From contig JADANN010000009.1 in the NCBI GenBank assembly GCA_018806985.1, forward strand, positions 350,745 through 414,744: DNA of 64,000 bases. Direction: 5' to 3'. The position numbers and the translations under genes were made by a program. The notes under the pieces are model-generated. The model made no database searches, was not told the origin of the DNA, and saw nothing but the letters and a program-made list of their open reading frames with translations. The DNA is from Angiostrongylus vasorum (Eukaryota > Nematoda > Chromadorea > Rhabditida > Metastrongylidae). Of the stretch, positions 1 through 10,609 are shown in pieces; position 1 is the stretch's first letter, and each line of letters begins with the position of its first letter.

Positions 1-1250
1 CGGTCCGCGGTATGCATCTTTTATAGAAATTTATTCTTGAGGGGGAAATTAGACTCCGTTAGAATTTACAAGTATCTGCATGCGTTCTTTACCGTGGTTA
101 AGAATCATAAGTGAGTTGAAAATGGACTTTTTTCACTCGAAAGTGCTAAAAATCGTTCTAGCTTTCCTTTTAATATTGGGAGTTTTCTATGGTTTTTGTT
201 GTCTCTTTCAAATGGATGCATATTCTCGCGGATGCTAGAGTTGTCCAAGAGTTCTGTTTTGTGCAGAATATTCTGGAAAGATCTAGGCGGATAATCAAAG
301 CACCTGATATCGAATGATTGTATATTGTATATACAAAACTAATTTGTTGCAACCTACGCTTCAAAAAAAGGCTATGAGGCTATGTTCTACGATTTATCCC
401 AGGGTCAAGAATATGGCACTTATTCAGTCGGAGTTATGATTTGAGTTTTCTATGACCTTGGAATGTTTGTAGGTTGCAATGGGTACTGTACGTTTGTGAG
501 CGTATGATCTTTCACTTTTCTATGTACGAAATTTTCACCAGTGTTTTCCTAACATTTTTTGCCTTCACAACGGGAATATGCCCGTTTCTGCTAGGATCCA
601 CCACCACCACCTTCCTTGATGTTCGATCTGACCATTATTCCGCTCATCGACGGCCAAAGACACTACTAGTGGAACTATACCACATGTAAATATATTGTTA
701 ATTACCTCGATGTAATTTTTTATTATTTAAAACGAGCAAAAAATGTGTTGTTTTCGCCGTTGGTATCCTTTGATATCTTGATTGCCTCGTTTAGCTTTTG
801 CCTGGCAGCTTGTAAGTGTATTGAATTGATTCTCACAAAGTTTTAAACTCCATCACTGAACGATTCCTATCTGTAAGACTGTTCACATGACCATAGAAAT
901 CGTCTGGTTTTGTTTTTCTTTTGTTTTCGATCCAATGCTTTATTGATCAAATCATCTTTTTCTATGAGAACATTCACTTTTATTCTGCAATTCCTTGTGA
1001 GGATGGTTCAGTTTCTGGCACTTTTCTAACGCTTGAAGTGAAATCCGAAACAGACGTGAGTTTTCTTGCCATCTCCCTTGTATCGATCATGTCTGTCCGA
1101 TTTCTTACGTGCCATCTGAACTCACACCTTCGTGAGACAATACGGAAGAGTTCCTGATCGTACTGTACATGTTGTTGTGATCACTGTAACCTTTTTTTTC
1201 TCTTTAGAATGAAATACCCATAACTATTTTTAGTCATATTCTCGTTTTTT
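1..1250. other. No gene recognised
   Basis: AT-rich sequence with short open frames on both strands. I see no splice-supported exon and no known repeat. A run of CCACCACCACCACC lies near 600. Distal exons of a minus-strand gene could be present but cannot be supported. Confidence 0.4.
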
Positions 1251-1258
1251 CCTCTTTT

Positions 1259-1441
1259 TTATTTTGCTGTGGGCTCCTCGATCTTTCGGGCTTGTCGCTC
1301 TGGGTTTTTTATCTGCGTAGAGAAAAATCGAAGGATGACCTGGCTTCTCAGTGTCGTGGATTGCTCGATTACCTTCTTCCACAGCTGCAATTCTTGTTCT
1401 ATGTTTTCCTTCTGTTCTTCGTTTGTACAAAACCTCTTCAA
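1259..1441 (-). CDS. Candidate terminal exon, coiled-coil protein
   Basis: The minus strand has an open frame of about 60 codons ending in TAA, and that stop overlaps an AATAAA-like string. The peptide is very hydrophilic and helix-prone: a Glu/Gln/Lys-rich stretch (NEEQKENIEQELQLWKK) is followed by VILRFF and a basic tail. A plausible acceptor (gaattgaag) lies at its 5' side. There is no ATG, so it would be the last exon of a longer gene, but I could not find upstream exons with confidence. I do not recognise a family. The overlapping plus-strand frame has a less natural composition. It lies about 1 kb downstream of the neuropeptide gene on the same strand. Confidence 0.35.
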   Translation of the reverse strand: MKRFCTNEEQKENIEQELQLWKKVIEQSTTLRSQVILRFFSTQIKNPERQARKIEEPTAK

Positions 1442-1599
1442 TTCATCAAATCAAATGTTATACTGGTGTAACGTAGCTACGAGTTTTCGTCTCTTTAGGC
1501 CCTACATACAATTACTAACGAATGTGTTGGAAAGTATTCATATTCTCCTATGGAAAATAAAGAATCTTCCAGGAAGAGAACGCCAAGTTACGTGATCAG

Positions 1600-2420
1600 T
1601 TTATATGTTGATGTTGATGGAAGCATATTCCCTGTTGCATTTATTCCAGTGCATCACTAGGTCTCTGTATAGTGACTTATGTGGTGAGCGGACGAACAAT
1701 TCAGACAAGTTTAACATCACTAGGCAGCGGAAGCGTCAAACGCTGGAGAATTGGCGAAGCTACAAATGCGTGCTTGTTACAACATACTGTAGCGCTTCTA
1801 AATGTTAAAGTTGTACACAAACAATTTATTTCATTTATTATTTTACAGAATAGACGATTTGAATAGAGTGGGAGTGGCGTCTAGGAAGTTCAAGATTTGT
1901 AAGTAAAGTGGACTTTTGATGTTCATTAGTACTGCGATCCTAACTGCTTAATACTGAAGTCGATGATACTGATATACATGAACGTGGCGATACCCGTAGT
2001 GATTGATTTACGAGATCTCAGAAAATGTGCTATTTTGATATGTTCGTATTATGAGATGATTTTAGGGATATAGATGATGGCTTAGTGTAGTTCGTCATCC
2101 ATGTTGTCTAGTACGGATTCGCTAAATCTATAAGACGGTCGAGTCTGTTCAGCTAACTATTTACTCATAGACAACTTATTAGTCTAGAATTTACACCTAT
2201 TACTAAGTAGACCCATCTTTTTTTATACCAATAAGTGCAAAGCTGTTCCTTACTGGGAACATGGTTATGAGCTCTGAAGCTGATGATTTAGTGATGAACC
2301 TCTGGAAATAATCAGATGGAATGAAAAGGAAATTGCACGCCACTTACTGGTGTGTTGGGAAAACTTAGAGGATGTCAACAACTAGCAAAACAAACACTGC
2401 TATGCACATAACTGCATATG
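1600..2420. other. No gene recognised
   Basis: No splice-supported exon, RNA gene or known repeat seen on either strand. This may be 3' flank of the neuropeptide gene. Confidence 0.4.
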
Positions 2421-2429
2421 TTCGACGAT

Positions 2430-3501
2430 TCAACGGGCGGTCATCTGGGGTTGTTCACGGTCCTGACGGTTTTTGGAGCTGAACATGGCGATACACGACG
2501 AGAACCAGTCGTTTCGGAAGCAATTGGCCCGACATTGAGCACGCAGATTAGGAGCCTCATGCGAGAACATCTCGTGGCAAAGCAGACATATTTGATCCAT
2601 GACATGGTGAACAGGCGGCACACGATGGACCTGGAAAAGCTCTCAGGTACGATTCGCTTCAGTATCGACTTCGTTTAATGCGTAATTAATACCTCAGTTT
2701 ATCGATAACCTTAAATTGGATTACAACCACAACGATGCTGAGATATTCGCAAAACTTGGTCCCCGGGCCAGATCGAGCCACGATTCCCCCTTTCTGGAGA
2801 CTCGCGTACTGCACACTGCACCACTGAGGCCCTTTGTCTTTCTCTCAGCTAGTTTTCTACATAGCGCTGCCATCATCAATTGCCCGTCAGATCAGATTGT
2901 TATAAAAATTTTATTGTAGCTGACGTTTTAATACATAGTCTTGTTCAGAACTGTAACGGTTAGAGTAGGGTGTCCAAAGCAATGTTTGTCCTTGTGATAT
3001 CACTCTTCAATCTTGCATCGAGTCGAATCGAGTGTTGTGGAGTACTCTTAGGTCCTGGTAGGCTCCCCTCGTTAAGTAAATGATCACGGTGAGAATTTTT
3101 GTACGAGTCTTTCTTCTTTAACATATTCGGTGGGAGTGCCCGTGGGTTCTTTGCCGGCTATACCATTAAACAGGTTCACTGTTTACTCAGCATCCAGATG
3201 AAAGTGTTAGATTCTTCAGACTAAGGTGGATCCGATGGAGCATGTGCACTGCGATATAGACGGCCACTTAGGTACAGCTTAGCCACAATTAGAGTGACAA
3301 AGCGTTAAGGGTGTGACAGTATGCATTCAAATAGTCAGGATTTCACTAAGATTGACAAATATTCCCTATTTTTGTTTTTTTTTAAAGCATTAACTAACTT
3401 TGCATCTTTTCTCCTGCGTTTCCGTTTTAACCAATTCTTCAGTGATGACTGGATCGAGTAGCACGAACAATATAAGTATAAGGAGAGAAAAAACGTTCCA
3501 T
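2430..3501 (-). CDS. CHH/ITP-family neuropeptide precursor, two exons, one frameshift
   Basis: Members of the crustacean hyperglycemic hormone / ion transport peptide superfamily are secreted hormones held by three disulfides. Exon 1 (3399-3501) follows an acceptor, attctattcag, three bases before the ATG. It encodes a hydrophobic signal peptide (SLLILILFVLLD), a short spacer with a dibasic KR, and the first Cys, and ends at a GTTAGT donor. Exon 2 (2430-2630) follows gcttttccag and runs to TGA. Both sides of the splice are phase 0. The joined cysteine pattern is C-x15-C-x2-C-x14-C-x3-C-x8-C; the family norm is the same except x12 in the third gap. The FRNDWFSSC end also fits the family. The intron of 768 bases carries a family D repeat. 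Oddity: the ATG is out of frame with the signal peptide because of a run of six T; five T would restore one frame. This could be a sequencing error, a real mutation, or a start in another exon. The predicted precursor is about 100 residues. Confidence 0.72.
2730..2905 (+). repeat. Dispersed repeat family D, copy 1
   Basis: This copy shares the block GATGCTGAGATATTTGCAAA and its downstream GTCAGATCAGAT part with copies near 6812, 21385, 21592, 24805 and 29945. It lies in the intron of the neuropeptide gene. It has no coding capacity and its class is unknown. Confidence 0.55.
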
Positions 3502-3855
3502 TATCTGAATAGAATGTAGTGATCTTTAAAGAAGAGAAAAATAGGATAGTATCCGCTATTTTATCTTTTTATGAGAATTGAAAGCGGTGAAGAACATGAA
3601 GGATAACGGTATAGCTATGAACCAGTAAATTCTTAAAATGAAGCAGCACTTAAGGCAATAGATCGAACACTGAACACTTCCGATCATCATTTTGACTAGG
3701 TGGCAGGTGGGGGATTCACCACAGAGAAATGACGACTATGTGCTGAGAACCAGGTGAATTAGGAGAGTGGACCACCTGTCACTGCTACACCACTTTGTTT
3801 AAATCCACTTTGTATTGCATAGCTACTCCTAACTGTTGTTATTGTTACTGTTGAG

Positions 3856-4137
3856 GCGTGTATAGCACAATGGTCAGAAGTGCCCTGCGACATGCACGTG
3901 TTCTTTGGTTCTATTCCGCGCCCCCCGGCTCACTAACCCATCCATCTCTCTGATGTCGGTAAATTGGCACCAGACTTGCTTGGAAGGGCAGTAGCACTGA
4001 CCCCACACATCAATAGGCCACCTTAAGTCACTGTCTAAGACAGAGATGCATTCAGTCACCTCTAACGATGCTTGATGAAGTCGAATGCACGACGCACCCC
4101 CTTACGGATTGATTAACACCGAGTGCTTTATCCTTTA
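3856..4137 (+). repeat. SINE-1 (tRNA-derived SINE-like), copy 1
   Basis: This is a degraded copy of a repeat of about 280 bases found many times in the window. It opens with a tRNA-like head (TAGCACAATGGTCAG as A box, GGTTCTATTCC as B box). A conserved body follows (AAATTGGCACCAGACTTG and GATGCATTCAGTCACCTC) and it ends in TTTATCCTTT. It is non-coding and presumably was transcribed by RNA polymerase III. Confidence 0.65.
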
Positions 4138-4377
4138 TTATGTATTGTTATTATTAGCAATTATTGTTATTGTTGTTCCACGTTGTTTTCAGTTGAAATT
4201 ATTGAAACAGTTGGATCTCACAGCCAACGGAAGTTTCTTCGAAATTTGAAGATCAGTTAGCCATAAGTCCAAAGTTATAATTTCTTTTTCTCCTGTTACT
4301 TAACTTATTTTCACTTGACTTCGGCGTGAATAAATCACTTTCAATTATTCAGCTTCTATGAGGTTGTTATATAAATT

Positions 4378-4505
4378 TTATTCGGCTAACATTCCGCCGT
4401 CTTCGTCTTCCGTCTTTCGATGTCTTCATCTTCCTCAGAGCCGAAGAAGATCAAGTCGATGGTCTCTGAGGAAGATGAAGACATCGGAACCTTAGCCGAA
4501 TAAAA
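4378..4505. repeat. Penelope-like terminal repeats, inverted, hammerhead-like
   Basis: Two inverted copies of a terminal motif face each other: TTTATTCGGCTAACATT on the left and CTTAGCCGAATAAAAC on the right. Each carries a hammerhead-like core; on the plus strand this is CTGAGGA, stem GATG/CATC, then GGAAC where GAAA is expected. Both copies are decayed. Confidence 0.45.
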
Positions 4506-4559
4506 CTTGTATAAAAACCTCTCGCATGGTGAACAATCTTCGTCTTTCGAATTTATCGG

Positions 4560-5260
4560 CTTTTTTCTCCTTTCCGCGAGAGATGAAATTCTGGACGAAG
4601 GAGTTGATGGCTTGATCCCGTGTAAAAATTTAGGTACAACAGCAACATCGGTTAGGCAAAACCTTCGATTTACTATGGTGTAGTCTGTTTCGCTATGGTA
4701 CTGTCAATTGGAAGACTCCCACGTCTAGCGTTGGGAGTGGGGCTTCTCGAATTGCGAGTTGCCATGAATGGTCATGACCTTCGTGATAAACTCAGACAGC
4801 CGCTCATCCTGCTTATGTGGCGTTCTTCTTGGTGTAATCTTAGCTTTAAAATTTTGAATGCTGTCCTTAAAGATTGAATGCTCTTCTCTATAGAATCGCT
4901 TAGTCCATATAGAATGCTTGAACTTCGTCTTCGTCATAGCTTGATGTCGGTGCGTAGATGGCGAAGATTGTCAAAGACGGTATTGATCAACAATTCTTCA
5001 ACCGTAGACGTCCAATTCCGGTTGCTGATTGTTCGAATGAACCCGATGTTCATGGCCAAACTCGTGTTGACGAGAACGCCGGCGCGGCCGACTCCTCCAC
5101 TATCGCATCCTCCGAGAAACAGATCTTCTCCGGTGTCGTAGATAGCATACCTCATCCTTCTTGCCTACATGATCAAGTCTTCCACCGAAGACTCAGATGC
5201 AAATGTGCATGCATTATAGGTACAGATCGTCACCTTAGTCTTTTGCGATTTAGGTAGTTT
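4560..5260 (-). mobile_element. RTE-type LINE, endonuclease domain, broken
   Basis: Read on the minus strand in shifting frames, this gives the start of an RTE apurinic-type endonuclease: VTICTYNA near 5225, then YAIYDTGEDLFLGGCDS near 5130, VLVNTSLAMN, a region like FKAKITPRR, and TWESSN near 4735 followed by a VVP..LHG.K.S-like stretch. This order matches the endonuclease of hookworm RTE elements as I know them. Stops and frameshifts break it, so it is a fossil. The 5' UTR lies at higher coordinates on the same strand, and a reverse-transcriptase part of the same family lies at 6200-7560 in the opposite orientation, so the locus has been rearranged. Confidence 0.7.
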
Positions 5261-6190
5261 AGAATGGCTCTGAGATTTTAGCAGCTTTTCCGCACGCGTC
5301 CTACACAATGCTGCCGTATCGGGGGGCTCTTCTGGGGTCAGGGGAATGAGACCCGTTTATTTTACTGTGTTTAGCTTTTGATATCTACGGATCCTCCCAA
5401 CGGTTTAACGCTCCACCTTGAGTGGGTGGTCTTCCTGGGATTCGGATTGCGATGTACAGCGGGGGGATTCGTCCCCCCGGCAGGTCTCCCAAGCTGAGAA
5501 GGAGTCCGGCGTTTCCATTAAGAAGCCTTGCTAAGAGTAAACTAATACCAGGATCCGCCACTGTCCTGGTATAAAACTGTTCGCATCGTGGCGAGTCTCC
5601 CTGTGATCCACAAGGGCTGCGACTGCCTCTGGTGGTGAAGACCTGGGGCAGACTTTGGCCAGGCTGACCTCGGGATTCCAGAGAAACACAATGGCTTGAC
5701 CAGCAAATCTCCGAAAAATGATAATTATGCTGGGCTCCGCACAACCGGTGAGGACGGGCCAAGTATCAAGTATGAAATATCTATGGATACTTTGCTGAGT
5801 TCTAGACGTAGGTATTCGGTATACTCATGGCTACTTACCAGTATCCCAGAGTAGAAGGCGAGCTTATTTGTTGGAGGTGACTCCTAACCTTCTCCCATGT
5901 ACTTTACTTACTTCATTGCAAGCTTTTGAGCTACTTGGTTGGTAGAATAAATTCGCATAAATAAAGAGAACACAGCCACGCACGCGAGTACGAATACGTC
6001 CGCGTAAATACGGAAGGTATGTGCCTAATCGGCGCAGCTGAAAGAGGGAGTCCATCCCCTGAATCTAACTGCGTTTCAAGGAAGGAAATACTGCTTTTGC
6101 TCCGCGATTAACACTCTGTCTACGTGAGGATGCGCCACGTTGCCTCGCGACCAACCGGTATGAGATCCCTCTAACAGGGATATCCGTGGA
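5260..6190 (-). mobile_element. RTE 5' untranslated region, split by family C
   Basis: Non-coding sequence directly upstream of the endonuclease start. A second copy of the same sequence is at 55385-55945 (shared blocks include GGGGTCAGG, ATGAGGCCCGTT-like and GTGACTCCTAACC). Family C is inserted at 5390-5782 and is absent at the matching place in the 55 kb copy, which dates that insertion as later than the split of the two copies. Confidence 0.55.
5390..5782 (-). repeat. Dispersed repeat family C, copy 1
   Basis: Repeat of about 390 bases. In reverse orientation it begins CTCCCAACGGTTTAACG and ends in GGCCAAGTATCAAGTA. Relatives are at 11941, 22340, 23497, 32318 and 37858. It has no coding capacity and no obvious terminal inverted repeats. 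Confidence 0.7.
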
Positions 6191-6199
6191 TCTCGGATC

Positions 6200-7560
6200 C
6201 TTTCAATAGCGACATCCTCTTGTCCTCATATGAAATAAAGGAGGATGGATATGTCGTAACACCGGTCCGCCCTTCCGGAATACGGCATGCTTTTTCATCG
6301 GCAAAGAATCGAACAACATCTGGTCCGGACAGGATGACATCTGAACACCTGAAAAACCTTCCGCTAGTCCTCATGAACACACTGGCTCGCCTCTTCACAC
6401 GTCACCTGCCCGAATGCAGAGCTCCTATTCAGTGGAAGTGAACCAGCAAGATCGTGCAATTGTGTAAGGAGGGTGAACTCCATGATATCAGCAAATATCG
6501 CCAAATCTACTTGCTGCCTGCCGTCTACAAACTTTTTCATTCGAGCCATCCTAAACACAATTGACAGAACACTGGACGAAGGACAGCCATGTGAGTAAGC
6601 AGGGTGTCGAGAGTAATTCAGTATGATGGACCACGTCTACACGATAACAAAGCTCGTCGAAGTATCGTGAGAATACGAGAGACCGCTCTGTCTCACCTTC
6701 ATCGATTTGAAGAAAGCTGTTTACTGAGTTGAGATAAAAGCAATCATAGAAGCCCTAGGCAGCCAGGGATTCCCTGCTCAGTATATAAGGATCCTTCGTT
6801 CACAACCAAGATTGCAAAACTCCTGACCGTAGGTGTTTGCGGTGGGGAACGAACGCGCTATTACCCTTTCCAGGGGCTAACGCATTCACCAACACGCCAT
6901 GCGGGCCCTTCGTTTTGCCTGTCTCTCAGATGGGTCTATCGATCAGGCTATCAGCAATCGCCCGTCAACGGGATTGATCTGGATAGCCCAAATCGGCAGC
7001 GAACCCAGTTAAGCTGAGGCTGTAGTCTAAATCACAATGTTATCTTTTTTATCTACTGACTATTACAATTTTTCGCGGCAAGTTACTTTATGTGACTCCA
7101 CCGCAATAATGCTGTGATATTTGCAAAACTCCGGACAGCAGGTGTTTGCTGTAGGGAACGAACGTGCTACTACCCTTCCGAGGGATATTAAGATCGATGT
7201 CAAAAGAGGAGTAATGCAAGGCGATACCATTTCGTTAAAATTGTTTATCACCACCTTTGCGAATTTCATGCGAACACTTGAATAAGGCAACGTGGGAGTG
7301 AAAATCGATGGTACGTAATTATACTATCATGGCTTTGGTGATGACGTCGTTCTTATAGCACCAAGCATTAGCCAAGCGGACTGTATGCTTGCCGACTTTG
7401 ATAAAGCCAGTGGAAAGATTGATCTTCGACATGATACATCATACTGGGATTGGTCAAAAGCGAACGGTTTTATGCCTTATGGGTTACGTACGACTCACGG
7501 GTGGTGCTCGAAAATGATTGCGGTGCTCGACGTCAAATAACTATATCTCGTCGTATAATA
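6200..7560 (+). mobile_element. RTE-type reverse transcriptase, broken, with family D insertion
   Basis: The plus strand shows reverse-transcriptase blocks in order: KNRTTSGPDRMTSEHLKNLP near 6305, ISKYRQIYLLP near 6487, FIDLKK-like near 6705, FTTKI near 6795, KRGVMQGDTISLKLF near 7204, and GDDVVLIAPSISQAD near 7338, where the canonical FADD is now FGDD. A family D block (6812-7190) splits the domain between FTTKI and DIKIDVKRG. Several stops and shifts are present, so it is inactive. It belongs to the same RTE family as the endonuclease fragment at 4560-5260. Confidence 0.72.
6812..7190 (+). repeat. Family D insertion inside the RTE domain
   Basis: The block is bounded by two near-identical direct copies of about 63 bases: 6812-6875 (GCAAAACTCCTGACCGTAGG) and 7122-7188 (GCAAAACTCCGGACAGCAGG). 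Between them is the second half of family D. The RTE reading is interrupted exactly across this block. Confidence 0.55.
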
Positions 7561-7569
7561 GATTTCTCT

Positions 7570-8220
7570 AATTGGAATCAGAACAATTAGGATCAGTAGA
7601 TGTTTTCAACAAGTTAGAGGTTTCCTTACTACATATGGGCTAAATTCTGACTTTTCTTTGATCTCGTAGGACGTGCTTTCGTCCCTTTTTTCTAGTGGAG
7701 ACTCATACGAAGAGTCAAGCAGCGGTATTGCACAAGCGTGATTTTGACTAGTACAGACGTGTTGAAATCCAAATTTGTCGTTGATATTTTCAACTTCCTC
7801 ACTTATGTTCAAAATTTAAAGGTTTAGGTTTGGGCCTCAATTTTCGAAAAGCTAATATTTAAACCAGTTTAGTACTATAATGACAGTTTAGAAAAATTCT
7901 TCATACTATTAGGCGGGTAGAGTAAAGACTTTTCTATACGTATATCGAGTTCCAAACTCATCGTTTGGACTAGCTGACGAGAAACATACAGCAGCTAACG
8001 GAAATCGAATGTCGTCACACGCCGCCATTATTCAAAATTAGGCGTTATTGTCATTTTCAGAAAAAAAAACGTGTGTTTTAAAGATCACCCTGTTTTAGAA
8101 TTACCCTTCACCATCTTAGACAAATTGTTGTGAACTACGGGAACTTGCTTGACTCTTATTTACTGCCTATTCTTTTTTTCATAGCACGGTATTGTGCGAG
8201 AAACCAAAACAAGGATGCTC
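7570..8220. other. No gene recognised
   Basis: AT-rich spacer. No splice-supported exon or known repeat was seen. Confidence 0.4.
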
Positions 8221-8224
8221 CAAT

Positions 8225-8332
8225 ATGAGCAAAACTTGAAGCGTTAGTTTGGCCTCGAACTCGCGATTACCTTCTGCAGGGCTCACGTGCTATCCACCGT
8301 ACCAACCATGGCCCTTGCTTTGCGTCTTTTTC
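8225..8332 (-). repeat. tRNA-like SINE fragment, third type
   Basis: The minus strand reads CATGGTTGGTACGGTGGATA (A-box-like) followed about 40 bases later by GCGAGTTCGAGGCC (B-box-like). The cloverleaf does not fold as a clean tRNA, so this looks like the head of a tRNA-derived SINE of a type different from SINE-1 and SINE-2. Confidence 0.4.
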
Positions 8333-8334
8333 AG

Positions 8335-8940
8335 GAAGTGACTTGCCTTCAAATGTCAGCAGAACTATAAAAGCTGCTGGTTTTGGTACCGGTAGTTTAT
8401 TGTATTGGCTCTTTTACCACCCTCTACTTCCACTTTGTTCATTTGACTGGTCTTTCGAAAGGAAATTGGTGAGTTCCCTAGACCACGGAATTTTTTTTCC
8501 GTTTTGTCGATTCTTTGATTTTTTTTTGGCATCAACTGAGCACACTTAAGATCTTATGTGTACCAATTTTTTTAAGAAAGTGTTACTGTATTTCTTAAAA
8601 TGCAGAGAAGTTCGACGTTAGTAATAAGGTCTCTGTTTTGTCCTAAGTTCTCCACTGGAGATAAAGCTCAGCTCGATGAATAGATAGGTGGGAAAATCTT
8701 ATCAAAGTTACCATTCAGCCTGTAGTTGACCTGTAGAATATCTACGCTGTAAGATAAACATTCATATAAGCAGAAAAGACCATTGCAGCTCAAAAACGAT
8801 CTAGTTAAAAAGTGCCGTTGGGATGTGTGGCGTTATAACGCCACGCTATCTGCACTGATGAGCGAAGAAGCGAAGATGGGTCTATCACTACATCCGGCCA
8901 CGATATGGGATTGATAACGAAGAAATTCCTGACCAACCTT
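8335..8940. other. No gene recognised
   Basis: Nothing supported. Weak RTE-like pieces may begin near 8830, upstream of the clearer match at 8950. Confidence 0.35.
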
Positions 8941-8949
8941 CTTGGTTCC

Positions 8950-9890
8950 ACAATCACCGTCGCGAACTCCGAAATCCGCACTGGAGAAAAAAGCGCCCAG
9001 GATCCTACCCTCTGAACTTGGAGCTGCGATAGAAAGCATAAAGAACTCCAGCACCCGATATTGTAATCGCCGACTTCCTTTGAGCAAGAAGCTACAAACT
9101 ACTCGTACTTCTAGCGATTTATGTGACATCTTACCCTTCAGGGGCACCACACCAGGGGAGGATGTTTTGGACGGTCATCCTACCAAAGAAAGGTGAACAA
9201 AGCGATCTTCGTAACTATCGTGCGATATGTTTGTTGAGCGTACTTTACAAGATGCTCACGAAAATTGTCCTCTTATGCATATCACAGACCTTGGATTAAG
9301 CACAACAAATTGAGTAAGCAGGGATTACAAGGAGGATCCTTCTCATCGGTCCCTTACTATTCCCATAGAGAAGGGGGTTCGACGAAGCGACACATTCTCA
9401 TCAAAGCTATTCAGAGCAGCATTGCAGTGGATAACAAAATCGCTCAACTGGGACGAAAAGAGCTTACGCATTAATGGCAAATTCCATCTTTTCGATGAGT
9501 ACCAGTGGATCAGAAAAAGATGCTCAGTAAATTCAACGAAGGGAAAAAAATATTGACTGCAAATAAACAGGACGAAGACCCAGTTCAAGAGGAACCCATG
9601 GTGCGAAGGCGAACCAACTTGTTCCCTTGACTACACACACGGGTATGTGTGTGTACTTCGGGCGTTCAAGGAATGTGAAGAACAATATGAAGAAGGAATT
9701 ATACAGGAGAAGAAGAGCAGCATGGGCGGCATTCGGATCTCTCAAGGAAGCTACCAACCAACTAAAAAATCCGCAAATCCGCGCTCATATTTTTAACTCA
9801 GCAATGCTCCCAGCGTTCTTTTATGCGTCAGAGACGTGAGTTGATAGCTCAACCACGTCAACAACTCTGCATGTCATCCAGAACTGGGAA
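8950..9890 (+). mobile_element. Second RTE-type LINE relic
   Basis: Plus-strand peptides in order: PSELGAAIESIKNSSTPD near 9010, the block SDLRNYRAICLLSVLYKML near 9203 (an RT finger motif of RTE elements), then after a gap YFGRSRNVKNNMKKELYRRR near 9655 and AAWAAFGSLKEATNQL near 9718, and HIFNSAMLPAFFYASETW near 9787. The middle, with the catalytic FADD box, is deleted or unrecognisable. Many stops are present. This is a different RTE subfamily from the one at 6200-7560. Confidence 0.65.
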
Positions 9891-10329
9891 GATGTCTTCT
9901 GAAATTTAACCGGCAGTCACTCTTCAGGATCGAGGAGAAAATACATCGATAGCGAAACCCAAGTGGACTGGTCACATTAGAAGAAGAACACAAGAGAGAT
10001 GAACGAAAGCAAAAGTTTAGTAGACTCCAAGATAATGCTTGCATTTTCTTGGAAGACTACTCAAACTATGGGCGCACATGTTTGTGGCTAAAGTCAACAA
10101 TCTGCATTCGCAGATAGGAACGATTTCAGGACTACAGAATGGACCTCGTATACATCACTATCTTCAAAGCATACCACCACAATGGACGAAGATTTCTTGA
10201 GAAAGAAAGGAATGGAATTTGTGTTAGGGCTCGCATTTGCAATGATTGCGGGCTATCCAAGTGTTCTAGTAGGTAACAGTAGGTTATTGACGCGTATGAC
10301 TACCCAATGTACCCAGACTCTGATTTGAT

Positions 10330-10600
10330 TACTCCTCGAACCTACCGAGCCCGTCATCCTTCCAAGATCTGAAATTTGTACCAGACTCGTTCGGAAACAT
10401 TCCATCTCCTGCAGTCCAAATGGGAACGCTCAAGCCCGGCTATTCCAGGACTACTATAGGTGTGCATTCGACCGGCACTCCTCGATATTCGTGACATAGA
10501 CGAAGAAATCTTGAAGCAGCACCCGAATCCATGTGCGGAAATTTGGAAGACCTTTATGGATGGTGGACGCGAAGAAGCGAATCGAATGCCGAAATGCTAG
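10330..10600 (+). repeat. SINE-2, 5'-truncated copy
   Basis: Shares the SINE-2 body: AATTTGTACCAGACTCG, ATTCGACCGGCACTCC, and GGATGGTGGACGCGAAGAAG near the 3' end. The tRNA-like head is missing. Confidence 0.5.
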
Positions 10601-10609
10601 TGTCTGCAC

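Noticed and set aside
1269..1595. Plus-strand open frame of 108 codons
   Set aside because: It opposes a minus-strand frame with much more natural coding composition and has no splice support.
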